Below are positions 12,913 to 23,900 of a stretch of DNA of 64,000 bases, one piece after another (position 1 is the first letter of the stretch; each line of letters starts with the position of its first letter). Source of the DNA: Bursaphelenchus xylophilus. Taxonomy: Eukaryota; Nematoda; Chromadorea; Rhabditida; Aphelenchoididae. The stretch spans positions 8,055,501 to 8,119,500 of the forward strand of contig CAJFCV020000005.1 in the NCBI GenBank assembly GCA_904066235.2, read 5' to 3'. The notes beneath the pieces are model-generated. The model was not told where the DNA came from, made no database searches, and saw only the letters and a program-made list of their open reading frames with translations. The translations under genes and the position numbers were made by a program.

Positions 12913-15900
12913 AAGACAAAAATAGTCAAAATAGTTGAAAAATTTGTATTTGGTGTAGTATTTGGTGTGCTCATTTGTTCTGATCAATGTTTTTGGAGAT
13001 TTCATGTTTATATTTTGCACAGAAAAATCAGAATTTTAAATTTTACAAATTTCGTAAGTATAAAAATCTGTCTGAAAAACCATACCCATAAATCATACAG
13101 AAATTGAATTATTTTCCTCTTTTTTCGCCCATTTCCTTAATTTAATAAGCCAAAAAACAGTAGCACTTCAATGCGCGGCCTCAAGTGCGGTTGATCTTGT
13201 GGTTGCGCAAGAATGGGTGGGCATGGTAATCTAGCTGCATTAGTGCAGGTGTCAGGGGTGCACTTACCTCTGCGCTTCCGACTCTCTTTATAACGTCAGA
13301 AGGTTGGGAAGTTGTGCAATCCGATATCATGGGCAAAATATGGCAAAAAGATATGCGAAAAAGGTCGCAACGACTGCCCACCCTTACCAAACGAGGCTAA
13401 ATTTGTGGCACAAAAAGAAAACCGTAAGCAGAGTAATTTCAAACTTGCTGAACACCAATTTGACTGTAGTTTCTCCACATATTTACTTCCAAAACCGGTC
13501 AAAGTCGGTCCGAAAGCGCAAAAAGTTTTCCCAATTCCTTCTCAAGTACTCCGCTTCTTACTGTAGGCACGAAATCAGCAATGGGAATAAATAATATTCT
13601 CTTTTCTCATACGATTTTTTTGTGAATCGTCCGACAAAAATACAGAGACAACAAACCAAAATTCTGACTAGTTCCGGCTTGCGGCTTACTGTAACAGTTT
13701 AGGGTTTTCTTTGGGATTTTTTTGCAAAATGTACAAATCTAGAGCAAAACGTGTTACATCGTTGCATTCTGAATTCCAAGAAACAAATTTTGATATTGCA
13801 AAAGGCCAATTTTATCATGCCTCAGTTACTAAATAATCCATAGAATCATCAAAAACTTGAAACTCAAATTGCGCTTATAGAGGAGAAAAGGAATGGTTAG
13901 AAATCATAAGAACATGCCCTCAGCTAAGCTCAGAACTTTTTTTTCATCTTTCTCTTATTCCACTTCCCGAAACCAGCTCATTCTTTCACCTGTCTGACCC
14001 AGTCCAATTACCCCGACATGCCGCTACAAAACCCTCCGACTCCGGTCGGCGCAACAAACCTCTATTATCCACACCTTCGCAGAGGATAATTACCTTCATA
14101 TTACTTTCACTTTTCTTATAATACGGAAAATTTTACCACCCCAAATATAGAATATACTAAAAATCACATGGATAATGTAATTGAAATCTCAAAAGGCTCT
14201 CAAGTAGAGCAAACCTGATCTGAAAACGTCTGGAAAATGCCAGTGAAGTTCAGCGCCTTTATTAATATTCTCAAACGAAGCTCAGCCTTTTCACAACGAG
14301 CGCCATCAATAACGAAGAAGTTCTTACGCTTTTTAAAATTGCTTACAAAAAAGTATGACTGTAGGTAAATACAGAAAATGTTTGATGTCATCATCGTTTT
14401 CGAAGCCTTTCCTGATACCTCCACCATACTTATTCCTAAAACGCGGTATTTGCCGGTATTCCCAAAGCAAACAATTATTCAGCCAATCAGCGGCGCGGTC
14501 TACGTGGACGCTCCGCCCACTTTCTTTTCATTTGCGAGCGCCGAAAAAAGGCTGCAATGTAAACGCCCTTTCGTGGTCGTCCCACTTTTCGACGACGGGT
14601 GGAGTGGGGCTTCTGAAGCACCTACTTCTGGATTCAAGATGGATCGTCAAGGTTTTCCATGGGGCGTGAAGTGGACCGGGTCTTTGTGTGAAGTGCCTGC
14701 GGTGCTGAATTCGCAACGGTCTTGGTGGGGCCATTGGGACACTGTCAAGCCTTTGCTCGCTAATTTGGGAAGCCTTTGAGGCTTTGATTTACAATTTCTG
14801 AACTACTTTACAATGGTTTTCCTTGATCTTTCTCCATTTTCTTTCGTCTTTTGCAATTTTGCTGATCCGCTGACCACCGCCCACCTCAGCCATCTCTTCG
14901 GAAACCACCCAACTGCCACCCCGACGCCTTCAGCCACTCCGCTGCGGCTTCAGCCGTCGAGTATCATCGTCGGTGGTTGCGCTCTTAACTGTCGATTATC
15001 TCTTCACCTGCCCCGCTTTCGCCCCCTTCTTGTCCCCTCAATGTGTTTTTGAATCACCCCTTGTCGTGGCACTTGATCCAGAAGCCCGTGCTTCACCTGA
15101 TTGAGTGGTCCTTGTCCTCAACTGTCTTCTTCTCGGGCTCTCCCGTCTCGGCTGCTCCCGCCCCTGTTTTTGTATAGCGGCGATTCTCAATTGAGAAAAA
15201 CGATGGCGGGTCCGGCGGCTACATGTCCGAAATTGGCCCGGCCTGGCCAGTGCCAAGCTGGAGCAGCCTGTTTTCTTGGACATAGTCATCTCTTCGACCA
15301 GACTACTAAACATTTTCTTTTATTTTCTACTTGTTTATAAGAGTATAACCGTAAGTTTTGTCTTGTTCAGAAGACGTATATTATCAACTGGAAAATCAAT
15401 CTTGACAGGTCTCGACTAGCACTGTAATCGGTTTCTCTTATGGCGTATTCATAGCGTTTTATGGACTTTTAGTCATTCCCGTTACCGTTGATACTTGTCT
15501 ACAACATCCTCGATGGGCTATGAGTCCATAACTGCAACTAAATTGCATCAAACCAATGCTTACTTGCAGATTTCTATTCAGACGCAAAAAAAATCCACAT
15601 CACTGTCCTGTTTACCGTTGAAGATTTCTTATTTAAGCCATAAACTCCATTTCTTTTCATTCCAAATGCCCTGATATTCCGACTAAGGTACAGTCTATTA
15701 CCGTTGGTTGCGAGTTGTTTATTGTATCTATTAATATGCCACCTGTAAGTTTACAGTTCGGTTTGCCGGTTTTGTACATTGTTGGTCGTAACGGGCTTAA
15801 CCTCTTCTAAGAGGGTTTAGAGTTTTAAGTACAATTGGGAAGATTCAAGATATGGTATGAGTGTTGCTACGACGGGGCTTATTACTTGAGCGTACTTTGA

Positions 15901-16694
15901 TTTGGATTGAGAGTGCAATTGTTTAAAGCGAGCTTATTAGTCATTACTCGATGAAAGTTGTAGATATTTTATATTTTTTGCGACCTTCGCTAACGCAAAA
16001 AAGGCCTTTCAATATTTCGACTGTCTTTGCACTTTTTGGGCCGTTTTGTTGAAAAAATCGATTCTTAATCCGTTTAATCTTGGTATTCAATGATTTTGGC
16101 CTGACCCCTTAAGGGCTTACTACGAATTTTACGTGACATATTCTCTCGCCTCGTCGGCGACAGTTGTTAATTTTAAACCCTACAAATTTACCGACAAAAG
16201 CTGTAGGTTTGATCACATAAAATTCTATTGTCCGCCGCTTGTACTGTACGTTACACCCAAAAAACATTTCAGATTCGTATTTTATGGAAAACCGCCAGTC
16301 CTTGTCTTGTGATATTCCGAAAAAAGCGAAAAAATCCGAAAATTGTAGTCGTAGGGCGCTTGCGGGGCGCGGCAAGAAGTGGCCGAACACCGGGCGTTCC
16401 GCATGGAATCCGGCTGTAGCCAACTGTATTCTAAGGTAATTAAAAACAATATGCGTTCGAGGGGTGATAGCGAAGAGAAGATGGGAAGCGAAGACTTCGA
16501 GGAATCGCAAAAAATAGACATTCGATTTGGCACGTAAAAACGGAGAACAACTGAAATAAACTACGGTCTTTGGAGACAAAATTACGAAAACCTGAGAATA
16601 ACATATCTAAAGTGCAGTATGGAGGTGTAGGATGAGAAATAGAGGAAAAATAAAAATAGAGATTTACTGTAAAGTTTAGGTAGTGTATCTCTGA

Positions 16695-17424
16695 CTAGGG
16701 AAGTGTACAAACGAACCCTCACCAAATGGCAAGTGTTATACACCATTGGAAAGCCCTTGAAAAATGGTGAAAGGTACCATTTTCATTTTTTGCAGAATGC
16801 CTCAGGGCAAAAAATTATAAACGGTTGATTTGTCCCTTAAGTAGTTACAATATCTGCTGTGGGGCAAAATAAATCTTATTTCAAAACGCTAAATGGTAAA
16901 TATTGCTACTAGGTTGGCCTAAGAATCATCATGAAGTTTGGCGCTTGCCAGTAAAACCATTTTACATAAGATATTTACTGGTTTTAAACACCCATAATGT
17001 GAAAAAAACACTTTTCACTTTTTTTAATTTTGAAAAACATGTAAGTTTGGTGGTTTTAATCGTAATCGAGCGTTTTCTAGAAAAATTGAAACGTTTGTAA
17101 AAGTTTAACTCAAATATTATCCGAACTGTAAGAACGCAAAATTTTTTTGCCCAGCTGGGAGTCGAACCTGGCTTGGTTTGGGTTATCAGCCTGCTCAGCA
17201 ACCACTGCACTATTGAATCAATCCTCTTCGAGGATTTTTATCCGCTCAAGACAAAGAAAGATTTTTGTTGCGAAATGACCTAAAAATAATGAAATTTACA
17301 GTATGTCGTCGCGGAAAGGCATTCTGCAAAAAATGAAAATGGTACCTTTCATCATTTTTCAAGGGCTTTCCAATGGTGTATATCACTTGCCATTTGGTGA
17401 GGGTTCGTTTGTACACTTCCCTAG
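16695..17424. mobile_element. 730-bp MITE with about 105-bp terminal inverted repeats
   Basis: The left arm (16695-16800, starting CTAGGGAAGTGTACAAACGA) is repeated almost exactly in reverse complement at 17320-17424. The interior has no transposase frame and contains a tRNA-like sequence. The outermost CTAG on both sides fits either a TA duplication (Tc1/mariner type) or a TGA duplication, because TGA also flanks both ends. Confidence 0.8.
17146..17219 (-). other. tRNA-like sequence inside the 16695-17424 element
   Basis: On the minus strand an A-box-like TGCAGTGGTTGC (17198-17209) and a B box GGTTCGACTCCC (17157-17168) lie at tRNA-like spacing. The acceptor stem does not pair and the T stem is broken, so it is a relic at best, possibly one that once drove transcription of the element. 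Confidence 0.25.
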
Positions 17425-20400
17425 TGAGGCATAAAAATATACGAGGTCTTTTGCAATGTCACCGCATTTCAGTAAACTTCCGTTGATTTTTGAACTAAAA
17501 GTTTTGGATGTTATATAAAGGAAATTCCGCAAAAAAATTGTAATCATTGTTTATGGCAAGCTTCCTCAAAAATTACGAGTGATATACTTCTTTTTTAAAA
17601 GGGTACTAGCTCAATGCGTTGTGCAGAGATTACACAATCCCATATCAAATGACCCAAGGTTCAAAACATGCGAAAGTGTTCCTGTTTATTTCAAAAATTG
17701 ATTTTGTTTTTCATTTCATGCATTTTTCGTGGAAAATTGCAACATATTGTAAGCAACTTTATAGTATATTTTCCGAAAGATCATTCGTAGTCCGTCTCCA
17801 ATGTTTTGATAACATTTCCTTCTACATTACACAACTTCATTCCTCATTCCTCACGGTAAATTTGGTTGTAGAATTTTATAAAAACTCTACTTTAAAAGTA
17901 ATTTTAACTAAAATATGAACTGATGAGTAACTTGTTCGGGCCAAATATATGTTTTTACTAGTTGTATTTGACATTTCCGGTCCGAGTGGGTGGGGAGTTG
18001 TTTGTAGATGATAATGCAATTTTTAGAGATGAACACCTAATTTGGATAGGTTTTTTATAAATAGAAACTGTTTATTTTAGAGTAAAAGGTACAGGTTTGT
18101 GGAGTTTGGTCCGGTTTGGGACTCCTTTTCTGTCAAGGTTTTATGCATCTTCTAGCCAAATATTGCAGGTATAGAGGTAATTTTTAGTACGACAAAACCC
18201 CTTTAAGCGCTGATCTTGGGCTTGTTCTGAGAAAAAAATATTGTAAATACTGTATGAGATTCATTCTTGAGTATATCTTTTTTTCTACCAATTTTATGAC
18301 CTCTATTATGGAGCTTAAATTGTGATCGAATTAACAAAACTTGGCCCACAATAAGATCTGCAGAAACCATTTGAAACTTTAAGATCACAGAGCTTATGAT
18401 TGCGTTTCACACGTGTTAACCGAAGTAAAAAATATGTCACATCAGCAATCTGTTGTCCTGGCCACATGCCAACTATCACCTTGACAGTTCAATTTCTGCA
18501 TAACAAGTGGCCCCAATTAATGCTACGTCAGCTCCATCAGAGCTGACGTCCAAGTCGAACACAACAATAGATAGTGCATGCGCTGACGTTACTCCATCCA
18601 AATTCGTAGATAGGCACAGCTATTTAACCGTCGGAAGCCTTACAAACACGGTGTATCTTCGCTTTTCCACACTAGGAATGTATGCACTCTGGGCGCTGAA
18701 AATTTGTGGCAAAGAAAGCGGTTTGTACTTTCGGGGCCGCCTCATGGGGTACGGCTTGGCATAGCAGGGCTGGGCGCGCGCTTTAAGCCCCACCAGTTTG
18801 TAGGTGTTGCTCTAGAAGAGGTATTCAGTCAGTTGAAAGGTTGGATTCAAGTGCACGTTGACCGATTAGAGGCATGCCGTCAGAGGTGTGTATGCAAGAT
18901 AACCGTAAGTGGAAAACTCGTTGAGCAGTCGATGCGCAAAGCTGTAGGCTCAACATTTGTAGCTGACTTGTCATTTGGGTACCTATGATAGAAACCGGGC
19001 ACCATCGGGATCCTAATCTTAAAATTGCAATCTTTGCAATCCGTGTTATAATACGAATTATGCCCTGAATTCTTTTTTCCACATTATTTTGAAGGCAATG
19101 ACGAAAATAGTACATATTTTAGTGCTGAAAAATCCTAAGCCAAAAAAATACTATTGAGGTTTTCGTTGTGGGACTCAATGTTTTTATTTTTTGGGTCGTG
19201 GAAGAAATCAGAGCTTTCATGTTTTGATGAAATCCGGTAAAAACGAATGTACGAATTGTTTAAGCCTACGGGAAAATGTAGCATGCACTTCGCCGAAATT
19301 ATCGAGAAAAAAGGGTTTTCGAAACTTTGATATTTTTGCGATTTTAGATTTGAAAAATTGGAGTTCTGTGTGGTTTCAGTGTACAATACCGCTACCAAAT
19401 ATATACGTAGTTATTTTTCCCCGCAGAATCCAAAAAAACATTGCTAAAAAACATTTCTCTCTGACCGTGCTTCCTCTTCTTTGCACTTTCTCGTCCTCTG
19501 AATATCCCGGCTCTCTCGGCAAAGCGTGCGCTGAAATTTCGAGGTATAATTGAGTCCTTCTTCTGTTTAGATTGCTTAGAATACTTTCTAGGACAAGCAA
19601 AATTTTTGATGACATTTAACCAGAAACATTCTTATTTTGCTACATTCTCCGTTGTATTTTCTTTTGCTGAACTCTTCGCTTCCCCAATTTCAAGTTTGAG
19701 AGTAAAACTCGGCTTCGAGAAACAGGGGAAGCAAAGAGAAAATAAAGAACACCGGCTCGAGAAATTGTGGCCAATCAGAGCGGGAATTTTCTTTTATTCC
19801 GTAATTTCCGCGGGTTTTGGAACTAAAAAATTTATGTTTAGTAAAAATGAGGTTTACACTTTGTAATCTAACAAGGGTTAAACTAGCAGTGTGAATATTT
19901 CAAACAGTCAAAATTCAAATTGAGATTCTTTTACTTTTTCTCCCTTATTAAAAAAAGTAATCAAAAATTTGTTTTGCAAATTTTCGAAATTTGTCCCAAT
20001 TAAAGAATCGTATTTTACCACATTTCACGAACCAAATTCCGACCTCCTTCTACCGTATTTTAGTGCAAATACCCGGCAATATTGGCATTCGCTGCGCCGT
20101 ATTTGCACAACACGGCGCGCCGCGTGGGCGGAGCCAGCGGACGGGGTCATGCGCGTTAAACGGGAAATTAAATGGCTCAAGTGAACACTTCACTCGACCA
20201 TCCCCTCTTGATCATCCTCCTCATCCTGCCCCTTAATTGACTTTTGTAATTGGGTTTCCAGGGATTTGGGTCAGCTCGGGTATTATACAAGGCAAACTTG
20301 GACTGGGCACTCTTGAGATCAGCCGTTTTGGCGTGGAATTCAAATTCATGAGATGTCACAGATTCTAAATCTTTTTTGTGAACTGATCCTTCTTTCGCCA

Positions 20401-20901
20401 TCAGTTTGCATCTTGAAATCCATTTGAAAAAAGATCGCACCGTGCGGAAACTTTATTTGAGATATTTTGCACAACGCAAAAGGTCATCCCATCCAAGCGT
20501 TGCTGTAACACGGTGCAAAGTAGTTCTTCTTTGATACTACAAAATATCTCACGCTTCGGATCTCATACTGCATTGTGCTATCCATTCCAAGAAACCCGCA
20601 TTTGTGAAGAGAACTCTTCCCATTTGTGACTGTACAGTGATTGCGTGGTCGTTTAATCCGGGTCGTATTATGTAACAGATTGTCTAACCTTGCGGTAGAG
20701 GGTTTAGGGAAATTTATGGACCGAGAACTCTTGCAAATTTTAGGATTTTTGCCGTCTTCTTGATTAAATCAATATCCATAACAAAAATGGTCTGAAAATT
20801 CATTTTTCTTGGATTTTATTTATTCTTTCGCTGTATTTTGCTTGTTTATTGTGGAATACAAGTCAAAAAAGGATGTGTAAAATTCCCCCCAAACTAAATT
20901 C
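17425..20901. other. Intergenic, upstream of the homeobox gene
   Basis: About 3.5 kb with no supported gene. It holds a perfect inverted repeat (18525-18549, ACGTCAGCTC arms) and a GC-rich patch with GTGGGCGGAGCC at about 20125-20137. It may contain control elements of the downstream homeobox gene; that is inference from position only. Confidence 0.4.
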
Positions 20902-20911
20902 GCATTTTCAG
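20902..20911 (+). promoter_or_regulatory. Probable trans-splice acceptor of the homeobox gene
   Basis: GCATTTTCAG ends 26 bases before the ATG at 20938. Confidence 0.45.
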
Positions 20912-20937
20912 CGGCGTTTCTCCAATTTCTGGCCAAA

Positions 20938-23900
20938 ATGACGCATGAAAATGCACCGGAAGCAACGCCAAGTACGACCGAAAATGGAGCCGGGCTTTTG
21001 GCTCCCTCGCTTAATCAGACTTTCTCCTGGGCCACGAATGGAGCCAGCACGACCAACAGCAGCACTGTGAACCCGTACTTGGGATTCGGCAGCGGATATG
21101 CGAATGCGACAGATTTTGGGTGAGTTTTGTTACAGTATACCAAACTTAAGACAAGAAATGTGTGGCTGAGTAGAAACTCCTTATAAAGACTGATCACCGA
21201 ATAAGTAGGGATAAAATTCAAAATTTCAGCGATTTTTGCCAACTTCTAAAAAATGTGTCATGATGACATAACTAAAAAGTTATATTTTTTAAAATGAAAG
21301 TTGTTTGCGTCTCCCAAAGCTTTCGATTCTCGCTTTTTCCACTTGCTACAGTAGATGCAGGCGCTACTCTTCCATAAAAGGGCATTGTACAAAAATTGAA
21401 ATTTGATTTGCGATCTATTTTCCGTTACATTTCCACCGAATCCCCTCACTGCGAAGAGATTATACTTTGCCGTTTTATAGCGTACAAAACGCAGAGTTTG
21501 GACGCAAAATCTTGTTTTCAACGCCAAATTTCCACCAAAAGTTGCGTAATTCTCGGTGAAAAATCGGTTGAGGTGGCATATTTCATGGGGTTAAGTGCGA
21601 TTTGCGTCTTGCGAACTCAGCAAACGATCAAACATTACGCAATCTTTACATAAAAAATCTAACCTACAAAATTGACGTCTACAACAAAATTTACGAGATT
21701 TTCGTGGTCTAAGCCTGTTTTCATTTTCAGCTACAACTGGCAGTGGACCGGCGCTGACAATCGCTTCAATAACAGTGAGTTTACGGCGGGTTTTATTTTG
21801 AGTGGCCCTCGCACTGTGCGCTGAAAATCGAAGTCCATTGCACTGTGCCGAGGGCAAAACCGAAGCTCATTTTGCATTTCTGTGATAAGTTTAGATCCCT
21901 TCTGCACTGTGAGATGGAAATTTTGAAATTTTCTTATCATGCACGGTGCAAAAAACATGATTCTTTCTAACGTACAGTGCGATTCTTTCCAGCGCACAGT
22001 GCAGCCACCTTTCGAATCCCAAATCCTCATTTTTCCTCATCTTTTATTTTTTTGTTGCTTTTTGGGTTCAAATTCGAATCGAAAAGAAAGAGTGAAAGTT
22101 AAATATAATTACCTCGATATAACACTTTTTGTCGTTTTGTTCGCGGTTTTCTATTGTGTAAATCGTTTTGCCGGCGTCGAAAAACTGATGTATTGTACTG
22201 GTAAATTGTCTAAATGGTTCGAAGGAACCAAAAAATAACTCGACAAAACAGAGTTTTAGACATGTAGACAATTTTTTATTTTCATAGAAAAAGACAAAAC
22301 TTTTTTTCGTATAAAATGTCACCCGTTCAGAAGTGTTGATAATGTAAGGTAACTCTTTGTTGTAATATAAAAAAAAAATTTTTTGAATTTTACGCAAGTT
22401 GAACCTTTGCCTTCCAAAAATCCCGGCCAATAATTGGTCCAGGCCCTCAACTATTCATTTTGGCGCCCTTCCGCCGCGAAACACCATTGTTTTGGTTGCC
22501 GAAAAATTTTTCCATCCATTACACGGCACTTGAGAATCCCCACTTGAACTTAAAGTTTTTACTGCGACTCAAGGAGCTGAGCATGGTTACAATAATAATA
22601 ACGAACGTAAATGAATTCGTTATTATTACTGTTAACCCTTAAAATTTTGTGAATTTTTTGAGTCTTTAAGTTGGTTTGGGGATCTTATGGAAGGCAAATT
22701 ATAATATCATTTTAATCCAAAAAAAGTATGAGAAGATAGGCCTTCTGCAACTTTTTAAAAAATTTTACCAGCTTTTAAAGCACAATCCTTATCAATATTT
22801 CCTTTATTTTTTTATAATTTGCCTTTAAAAATGTCACAGTTTCTATCGTATTACATACATTAGTGCACGATGCATGCTACAGTATAATTCATGACAAAAA
22901 CAGCATAAAAAGTAGAACGAAACGCTATACCGTCGTTTTTTCAGCGTACTGTATAGTAGTATTTCAACATAAATTGTAGTGAACAAATTGGAAAAAAATC
23001 TATTCCCAAAGAAAAAGAGAACTGTACAATACCCTGTTGTAAGAAAAGAAAGGGTCTATCATTGTAAGTATGTCAAACATTCAGTGTAACCCAATATTTA
23101 TTATTATTCTAGAGGTCATTTTGACGTAGCATTTTACTTTTTGATTTTTCCGACATCAAAGAGATATTTTGGGGGCTTGGGATTCAAAAAGATTTCCCAA
23201 ACTTCATGATTCAATTTTCCCCCCGAACAGCGCCGTCCTTTTTAAATTCGGTTTTAAACTTTTTGACGTTGTGTGAGGTCGAGTGGCTGCACCGGGAAAT
23301 ACGGTACAGAAAGGACTTTTAATGTTCTAGCTAGGCGTTTTATAATGTTACCATTATGATGACAGTAAGCTCAGAAAATTGTGATCTGTTTTAATCTAGT
23401 TAATAAACTTTGCCTGAGGGGCCGCAAACTCAAAAAAAGTTGCAGAATTAGTCTTTCATTTAGCGATTTCTTTCCCACAACCACAGCTACAAAGAAGACT
23501 TGGTCACCGAAGACAGCATTCTTAGTTTTTCTTTATAAAAAATAATAAAAAAAATATCTCTGTACGTCTTCTTACATTTTTTTCTCATCACACATCAGAC
23601 ATTTTTTCTTTTTCACCTTAATTCTAATGTCTTACAACCCTAAAATTCCTCTAATCCCCTCAGAATTTAGTTTTTTTACGTTCCGTACGTTTTCAGTAAA
23701 CCGTTTCGGCGCCAATTCCATGGGCCTGAATGCGATGGAGTCGGCCGCCACCCCGTACAGCCTCACCAATTTCGCGAACATCGGAGCCAATGGCCAGCGG
23801 CGGAAGCGGCGCGTGCTCTTCAGCCAGCCCCAAGTCCAGGAGTTGGAGAAGCATTTCTCGCAGAAAAAGTATTTGAACGCGCAGGAAAGGGAGCAATTGG

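Larger units (their letters stand above)
11427..16694. other. Intergenic, no gene recognised
   Basis: About 5.3 kb with two tRNA-like sequences (listed separately) and a GC-richer island at 14480-14770 holding CCAAT and CCGCCCAC boxes. Open frames here, including the one at 14378-14779, match nothing I know. Confidence 0.45.

Noticed and set aside
14378..14779. 133-codon open frame in a GC-rich island
   Set aside because: Overlapping frames on both strands are also open, as expected of GC-rich DNA; no domain seen.
16109..16579. 156-codon minus-strand open frame
   Set aside because: No ATG at its head, no recognisable domain, composition like its non-coding surroundings.
12381..17219. Three tRNA-like sequences considered as tRNA genes
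   Set aside because: Acceptor stems do not pair and T stems are broken; kept only as low-confidence relics.
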